From assembly GCF_016107395.1 (NCBI RefSeq), contig NZ_JAAIKO010000003.1, forward strand, positions 310,001-374,000: a stretch of 64,000 nucleotides of DNA, in the 5' to 3' direction. The notes below the pieces were generated by a model. The model worked only from the letters and a program-made list of their open reading frames with translations, was not told the DNA's origin and ran no database searches. Shown here piece by piece: positions 18,470 through 27,284 of this stretch (its first letter is position 1; every line of letters begins with the position of its first letter). The translations under genes were made by a program, and so were the position numbers. The stretch is from Streptomyces fildesensis (GTDB lineage: Bacteria > Actinomycetota > Actinomycetes > Streptomycetales > Streptomycetaceae).

Positions 18470-19081
18470 GTGCGATTCGAGACAGTGCCGATGCCGTCGA
18501 CCGTCCGGGCCAGGCCGCGTGACCTCCGCGGCTATCCCGTTCCGGCCATCACCCCGTGGGACGGGGACGAGCCGCAGTTCGCGCTGACGGACTACGGCCG
18601 CAGCGCCGACTGCGCCCGCATGCGGCGGTGTTCGGTCTGCGACACGCTGATGCCACCAGGACCGGTGTGGCGTGTGGTGGGTGCCGCGGAGAGCGCCGCG
18701 ATCGCCGACGCGCTGGCCGCCGGGCGCCCGTACCGCAATCTCGCCCCCACCCTGGAGGGCCCGGGGCACCGCGCCTGCATGCTCTACGCCTCGATGGTCT
18801 GCCCCTACCTGGCCCGTCCGAACGCGCGCCGCGGGTTGTCGGCACAGCGGCCGGACGAGCTGACCGGACATGTCGTCCGGGGCGCGGTACGGGGTGCGAC
18901 GGGCGCGGTGGTGGGCTTCGGCGACTACGAGTTCGCCGTCACCGGCACCCAGGTGCTGTTCCGCTTCCTCGACATCGTCGAGTTCCTGCCGCACGACACG
19001 TCCGACGCGCACCTCGAAGAGCTGCGCGCCGAACTCGCCGCCCGGGACCGGCCCGGAGCACCCGGGGATCAGCCGCGGTAG
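18470..19081 (+). CDS. Hypothetical protein with a Cys/His zinc-binding pattern
   Basis: 203 residues. Two Cys groups, CSVC (about residue 54) and HRACMLYASMVCPY (about residues 100-113), together with a GPxW segment, suggest a structural zinc site. Similar CxxC...HRxC...C blocks occur in actinobacterial proteins that I cannot name precisely. The C-terminus is acidic and helical. Start uncertain: GTG 18470 has a weak GGTAGG upstream, and ATG 18491 is an alternative. The last 13 bases overlap the convergent lipoprotein gene. Confidence 0.65.
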   Translation: MRFETVPMPSTVRARPRDLRGYPVPAITPWDGDEPQFALTDYGRSADCARMRRCSVCDTLMPPGPVWRVVGAAESAAIADALAAGRPYRNLAPTLEGPGHRACMLYASMVCPYLARPNARRGLSAQRPDELTGHVVRGAVRGATGAVVGFGDYEFAVTGTQVLFRFLDIVEFLPHDTSDAHLEELRAELAARDRPGAPGDQPR

Positions 19082-20181
19082 GACGGCAGCCCGGTGTAGG
19101 TGGACACCAGCTTCGGCGCGGCGGAGCTCTTCGTGGAGAGCGTGACGATGCCGGCCGGCGTCCTGGCGGCGATGGTGCTGCCGTCCGGGGCCCAGGCGGG
19201 CTCGGTGTAGTCCGTGGTGGCGTACGGCGTCAGGTCCTTGAAGACCGGGCCGGCGTCCGTCGGGTTCTCCAGGAACAGGTGGTCGTGACCGCCGACCGAG
19301 CGGACGAAGACGACCTCCTCGTGCTCGGAGTGCGACATCGCCGGCTGCGAGCCGTGCGTGAGCGCGGATCCCTGCTGGCGGACGTAGTCGTCACGGATGA
19401 AGACCTCGCCGGTGCCGGAGTTCGCGTACACGGCGCTGCCGTGGGTGCCGCCCGCGCTCGGCCAGACGTTGCCGGTCTGCGGGACGGGCTTCACCCCGTC
19501 GCCGGCCTCCCAGCCCAGACCGAGCTTCTTCGGCGTCCCGTTGACGGCGCTGGAGGGGACGCTGTCCAGCTCGGAGACGCCGCTCTTCCGGACCGCGAAG
19601 AGGATGTTGCTCCGCCCGGACAGCTCCGGAATCGAGTCGTACGCCGTCACCTGCCACGTCGGGTGCGACCAGTTCTGCCCGCCCGGGTTCCGGGCGACGG
19701 TGACGCGTCCGGTGCCGTTCGGGTTGGCGAGGGCGAGGTTGCCGGCGCCGTCGATGAACGCGGCCTTGCGGCCGTCCGGCGACCAGGCCAGGTCCCTGAC
19801 GGCGGTGCCGAAGTCCACCCTGGTGCCGTTCATGACCACGTACCGGGTGCCGTCGCTGATGGTCAGTTTGCTGTTCGCCGTGCCGTTCAGGACCGGCGCG
19901 CGCGTGCTGCCCGCCGTGGTGGGCGTGCCCGTGGGGGTGGAGCCGCCGGCCGGAGTGGTGGAGGCACTGGCGCTCGGAGCGGTGCCGGCCGACGGGGTCG
20001 CACCGCCGGCCGGAGCGGCGGAACTGCCACTGCTCGGGGTGTTGGTGGCGGCCGGCGGAGTGGTGACCGCCCGCGCGCCCGACGTCGGGCCGCAGCCGGT
20101 GAGCAGTGCCGCGGTGGCGGCGGTGAGGGTGGCGGTGAGAGCGACGGCGACGGCGGTGCTGCCACGGGTACGAGCGGACAT
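19069..20181 (-). CDS. TolB-like beta-propeller lipoprotein
   Basis: 370 residues from ATG 20181 with GGGGGGAA upstream. The signal ends in a lipobox, LTGC. A Ser/Pro/Ala/Gly/Thr linker (about residues 38-85) tethers a C-terminal domain with WD40/TolB-type blades: DLAWSPDGRKAAFID, NPNGTGRVTVARN, EPAWAPDGSTIAART. Such proteins usually bind partners outside the membrane and are not enzymes. The 171-base gap to the divergent sigma factor holds both promoters. Role unknown. Confidence 0.85.
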   Translation of the reverse strand: MSARTRGSTAVAVALTATLTAATAALLTGCGPTSGARAVTTPPAATNTPSSGSSAAPAGGATPSAGTAPSASASTTPAGGSTPTGTPTTAGSTRAPVLNGTANSKLTISDGTRYVVMNGTRVDFGTAVRDLAWSPDGRKAAFIDGAGNLALANPNGTGRVTVARNPGGQNWSHPTWQVTAYDSIPELSGRSNILFAVRKSGVSELDSVPSSAVNGTPKKLGLGWEAGDGVKPVPQTGNVWPSAGGTHGSAVYANSGTGEVFIRDDYVRQQGSALTHGSQPAMSHSEHEEVVFVRSVGGHDHLFLENPTDAGPVFKDLTPYATTDYTEPAWAPDGSTIAARTPAGIVTLSTKSSAAPKLVSTYTGLPSYRG

Positions 20182-20352
20182 GAGCGGTTCCCCCCAGGGA
20201 CGTTGATAGGAGAAGAGTGGCGATTCAACGTCCGTGACGTGTGTGACCGGTGTCACGGACGTGCAACAGCGATTCCGGGATTCATGGGTGTGGGACCGAT
20301 GGACCCGGGTAGGCGGGTGCCATTGCCGGTTGCTCCTGGGAGGATGAGGAAC

Positions 20353-21237
20353 ATGACAGCGCTAGTGAACTCGGACGACACAGCTGTGGTCGATGTCCAG
20401 GCCACGGGCGGCTGTGCCTCGTCGATGACGGAACTGCCGTGGATCGAGGAGGCGGGCAAGGTCGCGCCGAAGGATGCGCGGGCCCTGTCGAAGCTCTTCT
20501 TCGACCGCCTGCAGAGCCTGGAGGAGGGGACGCGCGACCACCAGTACGCGCGGAACACCCTCATCGAGCTGAACCTGTCCCTGGTCCGGTTCGCCGCCGG
20601 CCGGTTCCGCAACCGGTCGGAGGACATGGAGGACATCGTCCAGGTCGGGACGATCGGCCTGATCAAGGCGATCGACCGGTTCGACCTGTCGCGCGAGGTC
20701 GAGTTCACCACGTTCGCCATTCCGTACATCACCGGCGAGATCAAGCGCTTCTTCCGGGACACCAGCTGGGCCGTCCATGTACCGCGCAGCCTCCAGGAGC
20801 GCCGGATCGCGCTGGCGCAGGCCAAGGACGCGCTCTCCCAGCGGATGGACCGCTCCCCGACCACCGCGGAGCTGGCCGAATACCTGGACCTGACCCCGGC
20901 CGAGGTGAACGAGGGGCTGGTGGCCAGCAACGGCTACACCGCCGGCTCCCTGGACCTCCCCGCGGGGGAGAACAACGAGGAGGCCGCGGGCAGTTCGTTC
21001 GTCGACCGGCTCGGCGAGGACGACCCGGGCATGGAGGCGGTGGAGAACCTGCAGGCTCTCAAGCCGCTGATGGCGGAACTCGGCGAGCGGGACCGCGCGA
21101 TCCTGCGGATGCGCTTCGGCCAGGAGATGACGCAGTCCGAGATCGGCGCCGAGCTCGGGGTCTCCCAGATGCATGTGTCCCGGCTGCTGACCCGGACGCT
21201 CACCCGGCTGCGTACCGGGCTGCTCACCCAGGCGTAA
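20353..21237 (+). CDS. RNA polymerase sigma factor, SigB/SigF/SigG family
   Basis: 294 residues from ATG 20353; GGGAGG at 20338-20343 is well spaced for it, while in-frame ATG 20344 is too close. Region 2 (VRFAAGRFRNRSEDMEDIVQVGTIGLIKAIDRFD...EFTTFAIPYI, no long non-conserved insert), region 3 and region 4 with helix-turn-helix TQSEIGAELGVSQMHVSRLL are all intact. This group controls stress and sporulation genes in Streptomyces and is usually governed by anti-sigma factors; none is adjacent. I cannot say which of the many paralogues it is. Confidence 0.93.
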   Translation: MTALVNSDDTAVVDVQATGGCASSMTELPWIEEAGKVAPKDARALSKLFFDRLQSLEEGTRDHQYARNTLIELNLSLVRFAAGRFRNRSEDMEDIVQVGTIGLIKAIDRFDLSREVEFTTFAIPYITGEIKRFFRDTSWAVHVPRSLQERRIALAQAKDALSQRMDRSPTTAELAEYLDLTPAEVNEGLVASNGYTAGSLDLPAGENNEEAAGSSFVDRLGEDDPGMEAVENLQALKPLMAELGERDRAILRMRFGQEMTQSEIGAELGVSQMHVSRLLTRTLTRLRTGLLTQA

Positions 21238-21256
21238 CACGTCGGAACGTCAGCAC

Positions 21257-21292
21257 GAAGGTCCCCGCCGGCACTGTCCGGCGGGGACCTTC
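21257..21292 (+). terminator. Hairpin terminator after the sigma factor
   Basis: A perfect 15-base stem (21257-21271 with 21278-21292) with a 6-base loop. It sits between convergent genes and can stop both transcripts. Confidence 0.85.
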
Positions 21293-21313
21293 GCGCTGTG
21301 ACGGCCGGGGCGG

Positions 21314-21817
21314 TCAGCCCTGGAGGGAGCCGATCGGGACGAAGCAGTGCGCGGACCCGGCCAGCATGGTCTCGTCGCCCACGAAGGACTTGAGCACCTC
21401 TTCGCTGACCGGCTTCCCCGGTGCCGCCTCCGGCCACGGCCGGGTGGCGAACATGAAATACACCATGCCGCGGTCGCGGGCCGCGTCCACCCACTGCTCG
21501 GGAACGGGGCAGGCAGCGTGCAGGTACGGCATGGTCAGGACGGCCTGGCCGCCCTCGACGAGGAGCTTCACGGGGGCCTTGGGCACCTGGGCGATGTCCA
21601 GGATGGTCCCGCCGATCGGCAGGCCGACCTCCTCGATCGCCGCGGTGATGGCCGCCTCCGCGGCCTCGGGGCCGCCCTCGACATCGCCGAGGGAGTAGGC
21701 CAGGAGGAACGCGATGTCCCGTTCGTCCTCGATGTGCTCGCCGGCCCAGGGGATCACCGCGAGGGTGCCCATCTGGCTCTGCCGGGTGATGTCCGGAGCG
21801 GTGCTGGTCTGACTCAT
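21314..21817 (-). CDS. DUF5949-like conserved Streptomyces protein
   Basis: 167 residues, soluble, no signal peptide or membrane segment. Sequence blocks MGTLAVIPWAGEH, LLAYSLGDVEGGPEAAEAA and PYLHAACPVPEQWVDAARDRG fit the Streptomyces family DUF5949 as I remember it. Convergent with the sigma factor across a shared terminator. No enzymatic motif is visible. Confidence 0.7.
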   Translation of the reverse strand: MSQTSTAPDITRQSQMGTLAVIPWAGEHIEDERDIAFLLAYSLGDVEGGPEAAEAAITAAIEEVGLPIGGTILDIAQVPKAPVKLLVEGGQAVLTMPYLHAACPVPEQWVDAARDRGMVYFMFATRPWPEAAPGKPVSEEVLKSFVGDETMLAGSAHCFVPIGSLQG

Positions 21818-22196
21818 GGCAACGGACTGTAACGGCGGGCCGCGCCCGACCGGGCCCGCATGTCACCTGAGAGAGCGAGTCCTGACCGCTAAACCCACCG
21901 AACGAGGTCGTGTCGATCGCACATGCGATACGACGGTATGTCCGTGGAAGGGGTGCGATGCACCGCCCCCGGCCGTGACCGGTGGGGCCCGTGGTCGTTG
22001 GACAGGGCGCATCACCCCCGCGCGAAGGCTCCGGAGCGTCCAAGCTTCGGAGCCTTTGGTGTCGGGGCCGTCCTCACCGGCGGTGACGTTCACCAGTTCG
22101 GCTCAACCTGCGTGACTATGCGGCATACATACGCGTTGCGCAGGGCGTCAATGCCGCAGGTCCTGCGGTTTGGGTTTCACCATCAAGGAGATTTCG
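21818..22196. other. Intergenic region upstream of the first chaplin
   Basis: About 380 bases between the DUF5949-like gene and the chaplin, holding the two divergent promoters. The chaplin promoter candidate is listed separately. No further gene is supported. Confidence 0.5.
22111..22138 (+). promoter_or_regulatory. Candidate sigma-BldN-type promoter for the first chaplin
   Basis: CGTGAC at 22111-22116 is followed by 16 bases and GCGTTG at 22133-22138. This resembles the CGTAAC / CGTTGA pattern known for sigma-BldN, which drives chaplin and rodlin genes in Streptomyces, though the GTT is one base further away than in the rodlin promoters of this window. Confidence 0.4.
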
Positions 22197-22448
22197 ATGT
22201 CGCGTATTGCCAAGGCAGCCGCCATCACCGCCGCGGCCGGTGCCGTTCTGGCTGCGGGCGCCGGCATGGCTGCCGCCGACGCCGGTGCCCAGGGTGCTGC
22301 GGTCGGTTCCCCCGGCGTTCTGTCCGGCAACCAGGCCCAGATCCCCGTTCACGTGCCCGTCAACGTCTGCGGTAACTCCGTCAACGTGATCGGTCTCCTG
22401 AACCCGGCGTTCGGCAACCACTGCGAGAACGTCTCGGGCGGCTGGTAG
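22197..22448 (+). CDS. Short chaplin (aerial-surface amyloid protein)
   Basis: 83 residues from ATG 22197 with AAGGAG 6 bases upstream. Signal peptide (residues 1-29, ending near AAADAGA) and one chaplin domain: GSPGVLSGNQAQIPVHVPVNVCGNS, then VIGLLNPAFGNHCEN with the two conserved cysteines. Short chaplins self-assemble into the hydrophobic amyloid sheath of aerial hyphae and spores. Its place next to melC recalls chpG of S. coelicolor, but orthology is not proven here. It ends with an unusual VSGGW. Confidence 0.95.
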   Translation: MSRIAKAAAITAAAGAVLAAGAGMAAADAGAQGAAVGSPGVLSGNQAQIPVHVPVNVCGNSVNVIGLLNPAFGNHCENVSGGW

Positions 22449-22582
22449 TCCCGGTTCTCAACAGTTGTAGGGCCACTGGACCGGACGACGACCGGCCCGG
22501 CACAGCGGGCCGGCGGGACGCAGACCGACCGTCCCGTCACCTGTCCGTCCGGCGGCCCGGGGCGAACACCCCCATCCCACTG

Positions 22583-22619
22583 GTGCGGCCCCCCGCGATG
22601 CCTTCGCGGGGGGCCGCAC
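22583..22619. terminator. Bidirectional hairpin terminator between chaplin and melC2
   Basis: A perfect 16-base stem (22583-22598 with 22604-22619) and a 5-base loop lie between two converging genes. One of the strongest hairpins in the window. Confidence 0.85.
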
Positions 22620-22650
22620 TCGTGCGTTCGCCCGCCGGTCCGGGTGCGGG

Positions 22651-23520
22651 TCAGTTCTCCTCGTACCGGTAGATGTTCTGCAGGTTCATGACCTCGGACG
22701 GCTTCGTGTTCCACGGCGGCATGGGCTCGTTCAGACTGACGACGCGGCCGTGCTGCGGGTCGGAGGCGGCCAGCGGCCGGGCCGGCAGATAGCCCGACTT
22801 CGGGTACTTGCGCTGCCAGCGCAGCCAGATGAGGTCGATGAAGGCGTGGTGCAGCCAGAAGACCGGGTCGTTGGGCGAGGTGGCGCCCGTCATATGGCCG
22901 CCGACCCACTGGTGGACCCGGTTGTGGAGGAGTCCGCCCTGCGTCTCGCTGACCGTCCACCCCTCGATCCTGTTGCGGAAGCCCTTGGTGGTGGCGGTGG
23001 AGTTCCACGGGGAGGTGTCGTAGACCGATTCCGCGATCGCCTTGTCGAGGTCCGCCTTGGTGGGCAGCCCGATCGGACGGTCCGGGCGGCCGAACTGCCG
23101 GGTCAGATACTTCTCGTCCGTGACGGCGACGGTGATCGGCCAGTTGCCGTTGACGTAGGCGAAGGGGCCGGTCATGACCTGGCCGTCGGACCGCCGGCCG
23201 TCACCGCCCAGGAAGTCGGACGCCCAGATCGAGGAGGTCTTCGCGTTGTCCCGCGTCCAGTCCCAGTAGGGCAGGGTGACGCTGGAGTCCACGGACTGCA
23301 GCTTGCGCTCGAACTCCAGGATCAGCCGGCGGTGCCACGGGAAGAACGAGGGCGTCATGTGGCCGACCCGGAGCCCGGTGTCGCCGTCGGAGACGTAGTA
23401 CTGACCGTGTATGCGGACGAAGTCGTCGTAGATGCCCTTGCTCTTGAGTTTCAGGACCGCGCGGACGAACTTCGCCCGCTGGGCGCTGGTCATGTTCTTC
23501 TGGTTCTGGCGGGTGTACAC
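22651..23520 (-). CDS. melC2: Tyrosinase MelC2
   Basis: 289 residues from GTG. Binuclear copper enzyme that oxidises tyrosine and diphenols to melanin precursors. Copper A ligands are H38, H54 and H63 (IHGQ, GHMT, PWHR), the numbering of the Streptomyces enzymes of known structure. Copper B ligands appear to be H199, H203 and H225 (LHNRVH, WLHHAF), shifted by 9 relative to those enzymes. It lacks a signal peptide and is exported bound to MelC1. The MelC1 stop lies 19 bases upstream. Confidence 0.96.
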   Translation of the reverse strand: MYTRQNQKNMTSAQRAKFVRAVLKLKSKGIYDDFVRIHGQYYVSDGDTGLRVGHMTPSFFPWHRRLILEFERKLQSVDSSVTLPYWDWTRDNAKTSSIWASDFLGGDGRRSDGQVMTGPFAYVNGNWPITVAVTDEKYLTRQFGRPDRPIGLPTKADLDKAIAESVYDTSPWNSTATTKGFRNRIEGWTVSETQGGLLHNRVHQWVGGHMTGATSPNDPVFWLHHAFIDLIWLRWQRKYPKSGYLPARPLAASDPQHGRVVSLNEPMPPWNTKPSEVMNLQNIYRYEEN

Positions 23521-23539
23521 CGTGTCGGCCCTTCTGCGG

Positions 23540-24025
23540 TCAGTGGTGGTAGGCGCCGCCGGCGAGCGACAGCTTGGCTCCGCCGATCACGTCGACCGCG
23601 CCGCGGGCCGTGTCGAGCGGGGTGGCGTACGGCTGGTAGTGGTTGGCCACACTCAGGTAGGTGCCGTCCGCGCGCCGCATGACATGGAGCTGCCGGCCGT
23701 CGATGAGGATGACGACAGGGGACCCCTCGGTCGTGGCGGCGTCGGCCGTGCCGGTGGGCACACCCTGGATGCGGCGGCCCCGGTAGACCTCGTCGAAGGC
23801 TCCGGCGGCCGCAGCCGGGGCGGACCCCGCCCGGTCGCTGCCGGCGTCGGACCGGCCGGACCCGGTCTTCCCCGCGTCGGACTCCCCGGCCGTGATGATC
23901 GGGTGCAGTACCGCCGTCGTGCCGGTGACGGCGACGGCTGCGGTGAACGCCGCCCGGAGCACCCGGCGGCGCGTGTGGGCGGACGGTGACGCTTTCCCGC
24001 CGCCGTTTTCCTTGGCTTCGCTCAT
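23540..24025 (-). CDS. melC1: Tyrosinase co-factor MelC1 (copper chaperone, Tat-exported)
   Basis: 161 residues from ATG 24025 with GAGGAGAG upstream. The N-terminus holds a twin-arginine signal (HTRRRVLRAAFTAAVAVTG), by which MelC1 carries MelC2 out of the cell. A Gly/Ser/Ala spacer (about residues 48-75) is followed by the MelC1 core FDEVYRGRRIQG, HVMRRADGTYLSVANHYQPYATPL; this HxM...H...H cluster supplies copper to apo-tyrosinase. The family usually has a shorter spacer. Confidence 0.93.
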   Translation of the reverse strand: MSEAKENGGGKASPSAHTRRRVLRAAFTAAVAVTGTTAVLHPIITAGESDAGKTGSGRSDAGSDRAGSAPAAAAGAFDEVYRGRRIQGVPTGTADAATTEGSPVVILIDGRQLHVMRRADGTYLSVANHYQPYATPLDTARGAVDVIGGAKLSLAGGAYHH

Positions 24026-24436
24026 GCTCAGCTCTCCTCGATATCGGCCGACAGGGCCGGACCTGTGAGGAGCGGCGGTATCGCGCCGCATTCGCCCGGA
24101 CGGGCGGCGCCGACTGTCCGTCAGCTATGCACCATCATCCTGCTCCCGGCGTGAGGCGCTCGCTCATCCCGGCAGCCGGAGTACAGAACTCCATTCGTGC
24201 GGGTGGCGTTTGCCTCCGACCCGTGACGAACGTAAATCCGATATACGGCGGCGGAAGTCAACCAGGGACCCGGTATTCACCCGATCTGACGATCCGACGG
24301 ATTCACCGGCGGTTCTGACCGGCGCACGTTTCCTAATGGACTATCAGAAGAGGCCCGCTCGCCCGGCTGCTCATACTTTCTGAATTACCGTCCGGAGAAA
24401 GTGCTCCGTGTCGGTAACGTCGCAGGAGGAGCAAAC
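24026..24436. other. Divergent intergenic region melC1 / GH26-like gene
   Basis: 411 bases with promoters in both directions expected. A moderately A+T-rich stretch lies at about 24220-24390. AGGAGG at 24424-24429 is the ribosome site of the downstream gene. I see no gene or clear operator. Confidence 0.5.
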
Positions 24437-26428
24437 ATGGCCCACCGACGCCAGAGGCTGACTGGTGCATGTGTCGGAGCGGCCACCGCCGGCCTGCTCA
24501 TGCTCGGGATGACCCACACCGCCGTCGACGACATGCGCGTCGCGGCGGACGCCACGGATCCGGCACCGCCGTCACCGGCCGCCGGACCGCCGGGTCCCGG
24601 GCCGGCCGGGGCCCTGCGCCCCGCGTCGACCGCCGGATACACGCCGATGGGGGCGTTCACGTCCTCCGGTGCCGACGGTGTGCAGCGGATCGCCGATCTG
24701 CAGCAGTGGCTGGGCGGTACCCATCTCACGGTGGGTCACACCTATCTCCCCGGCGAGAGCTGGGACAACATCGAGGGCGAGCCCGAGCTGCTGCAGCCGT
24801 GGGCGCAGTGGAGGAAGGCGGAGCCGGACCGGCTCTTCGTCCTCAACGTGCCGATGCAGGAGCGCAACGAGCAGCACATCTCCGACAGCCAGGTGCGGTC
24901 GCTGCTGCGCTCCGGCGCGGCGGGCCGGTTCGACAGCCACTTCACGGAGCTGGCGCGGCGACTGGTCGCGCTGGGTGTGCCCGACACGGTCGTCGTGCTG
25001 GGCTGGGAGATGAACGGCACCACGTACACCCACCGCTGCGGTCCGGATCCGGAGTCCTGGAAGACGTACTGGAACCGCATCGTGACGGCGATGCGCGCCG
25101 TTCCCGGCCAGCGGTTCCGGTTCGACTTCACGCCGAACCGCGGCCAGGACGCCATCGGCTGGACGTCGTGCTACCCGGGTGACTCCACCGTGGACATCAT
25201 CGGCATGGACTCCTACGACCAGCCGCCGGGCGACTCCTTCTACGACCAGGTCGAGGAGCCGTTCGGTCTCCAGGCGCAGGTGGACTTCGCGGCCGCGCAC
25301 AACAAGGCGATCTCCTATCCGGAGTGGGGACTCTTCCGCAACGGCGACAACGCGGACTACATGCGGATGATGCTGCAGTGGATCAACGATCACCGGCCGG
25401 TCTACCAGACGCTCACCGACTACTGTCCGCACGGCGTGTGGCAGTGCACGGACAACCCCAAGTCGTCGAAGGTCTTCCGGTCGACGAACTTCGCCCGCGT
25501 CGAGCCGACGCCGACGCCGGTACCGACCCCTGTTCCGACGCCGACGACAACGCCTGCACCCACGCCGTCGACCACGCCGTCGACCACGCCTACGCCGAGC
25601 GGGACGCCGACGCCGGGCGGGACAACGACGCCGGGCGGGACAACGAGTGTGCCGCTGACGTCCACGCCCGCGGACGTGCCGTCGCCGTCGCCGACGGACG
25701 GCGCGACCCCGGCGGAGTCCCCGACCGTTCCGGTGAGCCCCGCGCCGGGTGACGCCACGACGCCACCCGCGACGGTGACGCCGCCCGCGACCGTGACCCC
25801 GACCGTCACCCCGGCCGCGACTCCGGATCCGGCCGTGGCGGAGACCCCGTCCGCCGCACCGGTTCCGGCCGACGCGACGGCGCCGGTGGTCGCTCCGGCG
25901 GCCCCGCCGACCGCCGATCCGGTGGTGGCGCCGGAGCCCGCGCCCGGGCTGAGCCCGGCGCCCGCGCCGAGTCCCGCCGCGACGCTCACCCCCCTGCCGG
26001 CTCCGGGTCCCGATCCGGCCGCCACCGGCGCCACGGCACCCGCGCCTGCTCCGACCGTCATGGTTCCGGTGCCGGTGACCCTCCCGACGATCGGTGCGCC
26101 CTGCACACCGACGCCGGATCCCGGCTTCAGCCCCGCCCCCAGCCTGTCGCCCGCACCGGTTCCGACGTCTCCTGTTCCGACGTCTCCCGCTCCTGCGCCG
26201 ACTGCGTCGCCGACGTCGCCCGCGACGCCGGGGCCGGTCGTCCAGGTGGCCGGACCCGTGTGCACGGCGGTTCCGGTGGGGCCCTTCAAGCCCGCTCCGA
26301 CGCTCAGTTCACCCCCGGCGCCCGCCGAGGTGTGCCTGCCACTCGACATGGGAGACGAATTCAAGCGCCAGTTCGGCACCGGAAAGCTGTGCTTCCGCGT
26401 CGAATGGCAGACCCCCAAGAAGAGCTGA
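24437..26428 (+). CDS. Secreted GH26-like glycoside hydrolase with very long Pro/Thr/Ala tail
   Basis: 663 residues from ATG 24437. Signal peptide (about 1-35), then a TIM-barrel-type domain (about 65-355) resembling GH26 endo-mannanases/glucanases: acid/base candidate E191 in GWEMNG and nucleophile candidate E296 in YPEWG, with FDFTPNRG and DIIGMDSYDQ between them. The remaining 300 residues are almost only Pro, Thr, Ala, Ser, Val and Gly, ending in a Cys-bearing segment (CTAVP, EVCLPLDM, KLCFRVEW). Placed among chaplin and polysaccharide genes, it may trim the polymer made by the nearby operon; substrate unproven. Confidence 0.82.
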   Translation: MAHRRQRLTGACVGAATAGLLMLGMTHTAVDDMRVAADATDPAPPSPAAGPPGPGPAGALRPASTAGYTPMGAFTSSGADGVQRIADLQQWLGGTHLTVGHTYLPGESWDNIEGEPELLQPWAQWRKAEPDRLFVLNVPMQERNEQHISDSQVRSLLRSGAAGRFDSHFTELARRLVALGVPDTVVVLGWEMNGTTYTHRCGPDPESWKTYWNRIVTAMRAVPGQRFRFDFTPNRGQDAIGWTSCYPGDSTVDIIGMDSYDQPPGDSFYDQVEEPFGLQAQVDFAAAHNKAISYPEWGLFRNGDNADYMRMMLQWINDHRPVYQTLTDYCPHGVWQCTDNPKSSKVFRSTNFARVEPTPTPVPTPVPTPTTTPAPTPSTTPSTTPTPSGTPTPGGTTTPGGTTSVPLTSTPADVPSPSPTDGATPAESPTVPVSPAPGDATTPPATVTPPATVTPTVTPAATPDPAVAETPSAAPVPADATAPVVAPAAPPTADPVVAPEPAPGLSPAPAPSPAATLTPLPAPGPDPAATGATAPAPAPTVMVPVPVTLPTIGAPCTPTPDPGFSPAPSLSPAPVPTSPVPTSPAPAPTASPTSPATPGPVVQVAGPVCTAVPVGPFKPAPTLSSPPAPAEVCLPLDMGDEFKRQFGTGKLCFRVEWQTPKKS

Positions 26429-26440
26429 CCGTAACGCGAC

Positions 26441-26466
26441 GCGCCCGGCGGCCTGCCGCCGGGCGC
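26441..26466 (+). terminator. Hairpin terminator after the GH26-like gene
   Basis: A 12-base perfect stem (26441-26452 with 26455-26466), 12 bases after the stop codon. The loop is only two bases, so the innermost pairs must open. Confidence 0.75.
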
Positions 26467-26504
26467 ACGCATGGAAAATCGGTTGGGCTGGTGGAGTGAA
26501 ATCG

Positions 26505-26532
26505 CGGAACCAAACCGGAGATGGGCAGTTGA
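26505..26532 (+). promoter_or_regulatory. Rodlin promoter 1 (sigma-BldN type)
   Basis: CGGAAC (26505-26510), 16 bases, AGTTGA (26527-26532). The CAAACC after the -35 and GTTGATC at the -10 recur upstream of the other rodlins in this window. It fits the sigma-BldN pattern CGTAAC-N16-CGTTGA as I recall it. Confidence 0.6.
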
Positions 26533-26578
26533 TCAGTTCGCTTCAATGACAGGAACATAGTTTCAAGAAGGGCGAACC

Positions 26579-26989
26579 GTGCTGAAGAAGTTCATGGCCA
26601 GTGCAGCAGTTGCCGTTTCCATCGTCGGTCTCTCCGCCATGGCTGCCCCGCAGGCGCTGGCCATCGGTAACGACGAGGGAGCCTCCACCACGAACGGTAA
26701 CGGGGCGGAGCAGAGCTACGGCAACACCCACACCGACGGTGTGATGAGCCCCCAGGTCGGCCTCGTCCAGGGCACGCTCAACAAGCCGTGTGTCGGCCTG
26801 CCGCTCAAGGCGAACATCGGCTCGCTCGTCGGCCTCGTGCCGATCACGGCCCAGGACATCAACGTTCTGTCGTCGCCGCAGAACCAGCAGTGCACGGAGA
26901 ACTCCTCGCAGATCAAGGGCGACGAGCCGCTGTCGCACATCCTGAGCCAGATCCCGGTGCTCTCGGGCAACGGCGTCGGCAACGGCTGA
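26579..26989 (+). CDS. Rodlin 1
   Basis: 136 residues from GTG. Rodlins organise chaplin fibres into the rodlet layer of aerial hyphae and spores. Signal peptide (residues 1-29, AMAAPQALA-IG), then the rodlin core: GASTTNGNGAEQSYGNTHT, VQGTLNKPCVGLP, VPITAQDINVLSSPQNQQCTE, and the terminal GDEPLSHILSQIPVLSGNG. Two conserved cysteines. Length matches known RdlA/RdlB (about 130). It carries its own promoter and terminator. Confidence 0.95.
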   Translation: MLKKFMASAAVAVSIVGLSAMAAPQALAIGNDEGASTTNGNGAEQSYGNTHTDGVMSPQVGLVQGTLNKPCVGLPLKANIGSLVGLVPITAQDINVLSSPQNQQCTENSSQIKGDEPLSHILSQIPVLSGNGVGNG

Positions 26990-27011
26990 CAGCTGACACC
27001 TCATCGCATGG

Positions 27012-27042
27012 CGGTGGCCGCGTACTCCGTACGCGGCCACCG
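27012..27042 (+). terminator. Hairpin terminator after rodlin 1
   Basis: A 14-base perfect stem (27012-27025 with 27029-27042), 23 bases downstream of the stop codon. Confidence 0.8.
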
Positions 27043-27284
27043 TCGCGTTCTCCGGCGCTTCCGATTTTCCCGGGGCACCCGGTTGGCTCACGTGGCCGCC
27101 GACAATCCCTTCGCGGCGGCCCCGGACGCCGAATGCACTGTGTCCAGGGGCTGTTCACGGCCGGTCCCGGCCGGAGGGGGAGCGCGACACGCCGGGTGCC
27201 GGTAGTTGACAGGTTGCGGGGCCGCCGTTCGCTTTCGACGGTTGTGGAGTACACCCGTCTGTTCAGCGAAGGGAAAACATCTTC

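Noticed and set aside
18556..20352. Apparent 600-codon N-terminal extension of the sigma factor
   Set aside because: It crosses two genes on either strand and is Arg/Gly-rich. ATG 20353 with GGGAGG is the proper start and gives the normal sigma-factor length.
22343..23008. Minus-strand frame running from tyrosinase into the chaplin gene
   Set aside because: It is out of frame with melC2 and crosses the strong shared terminator.
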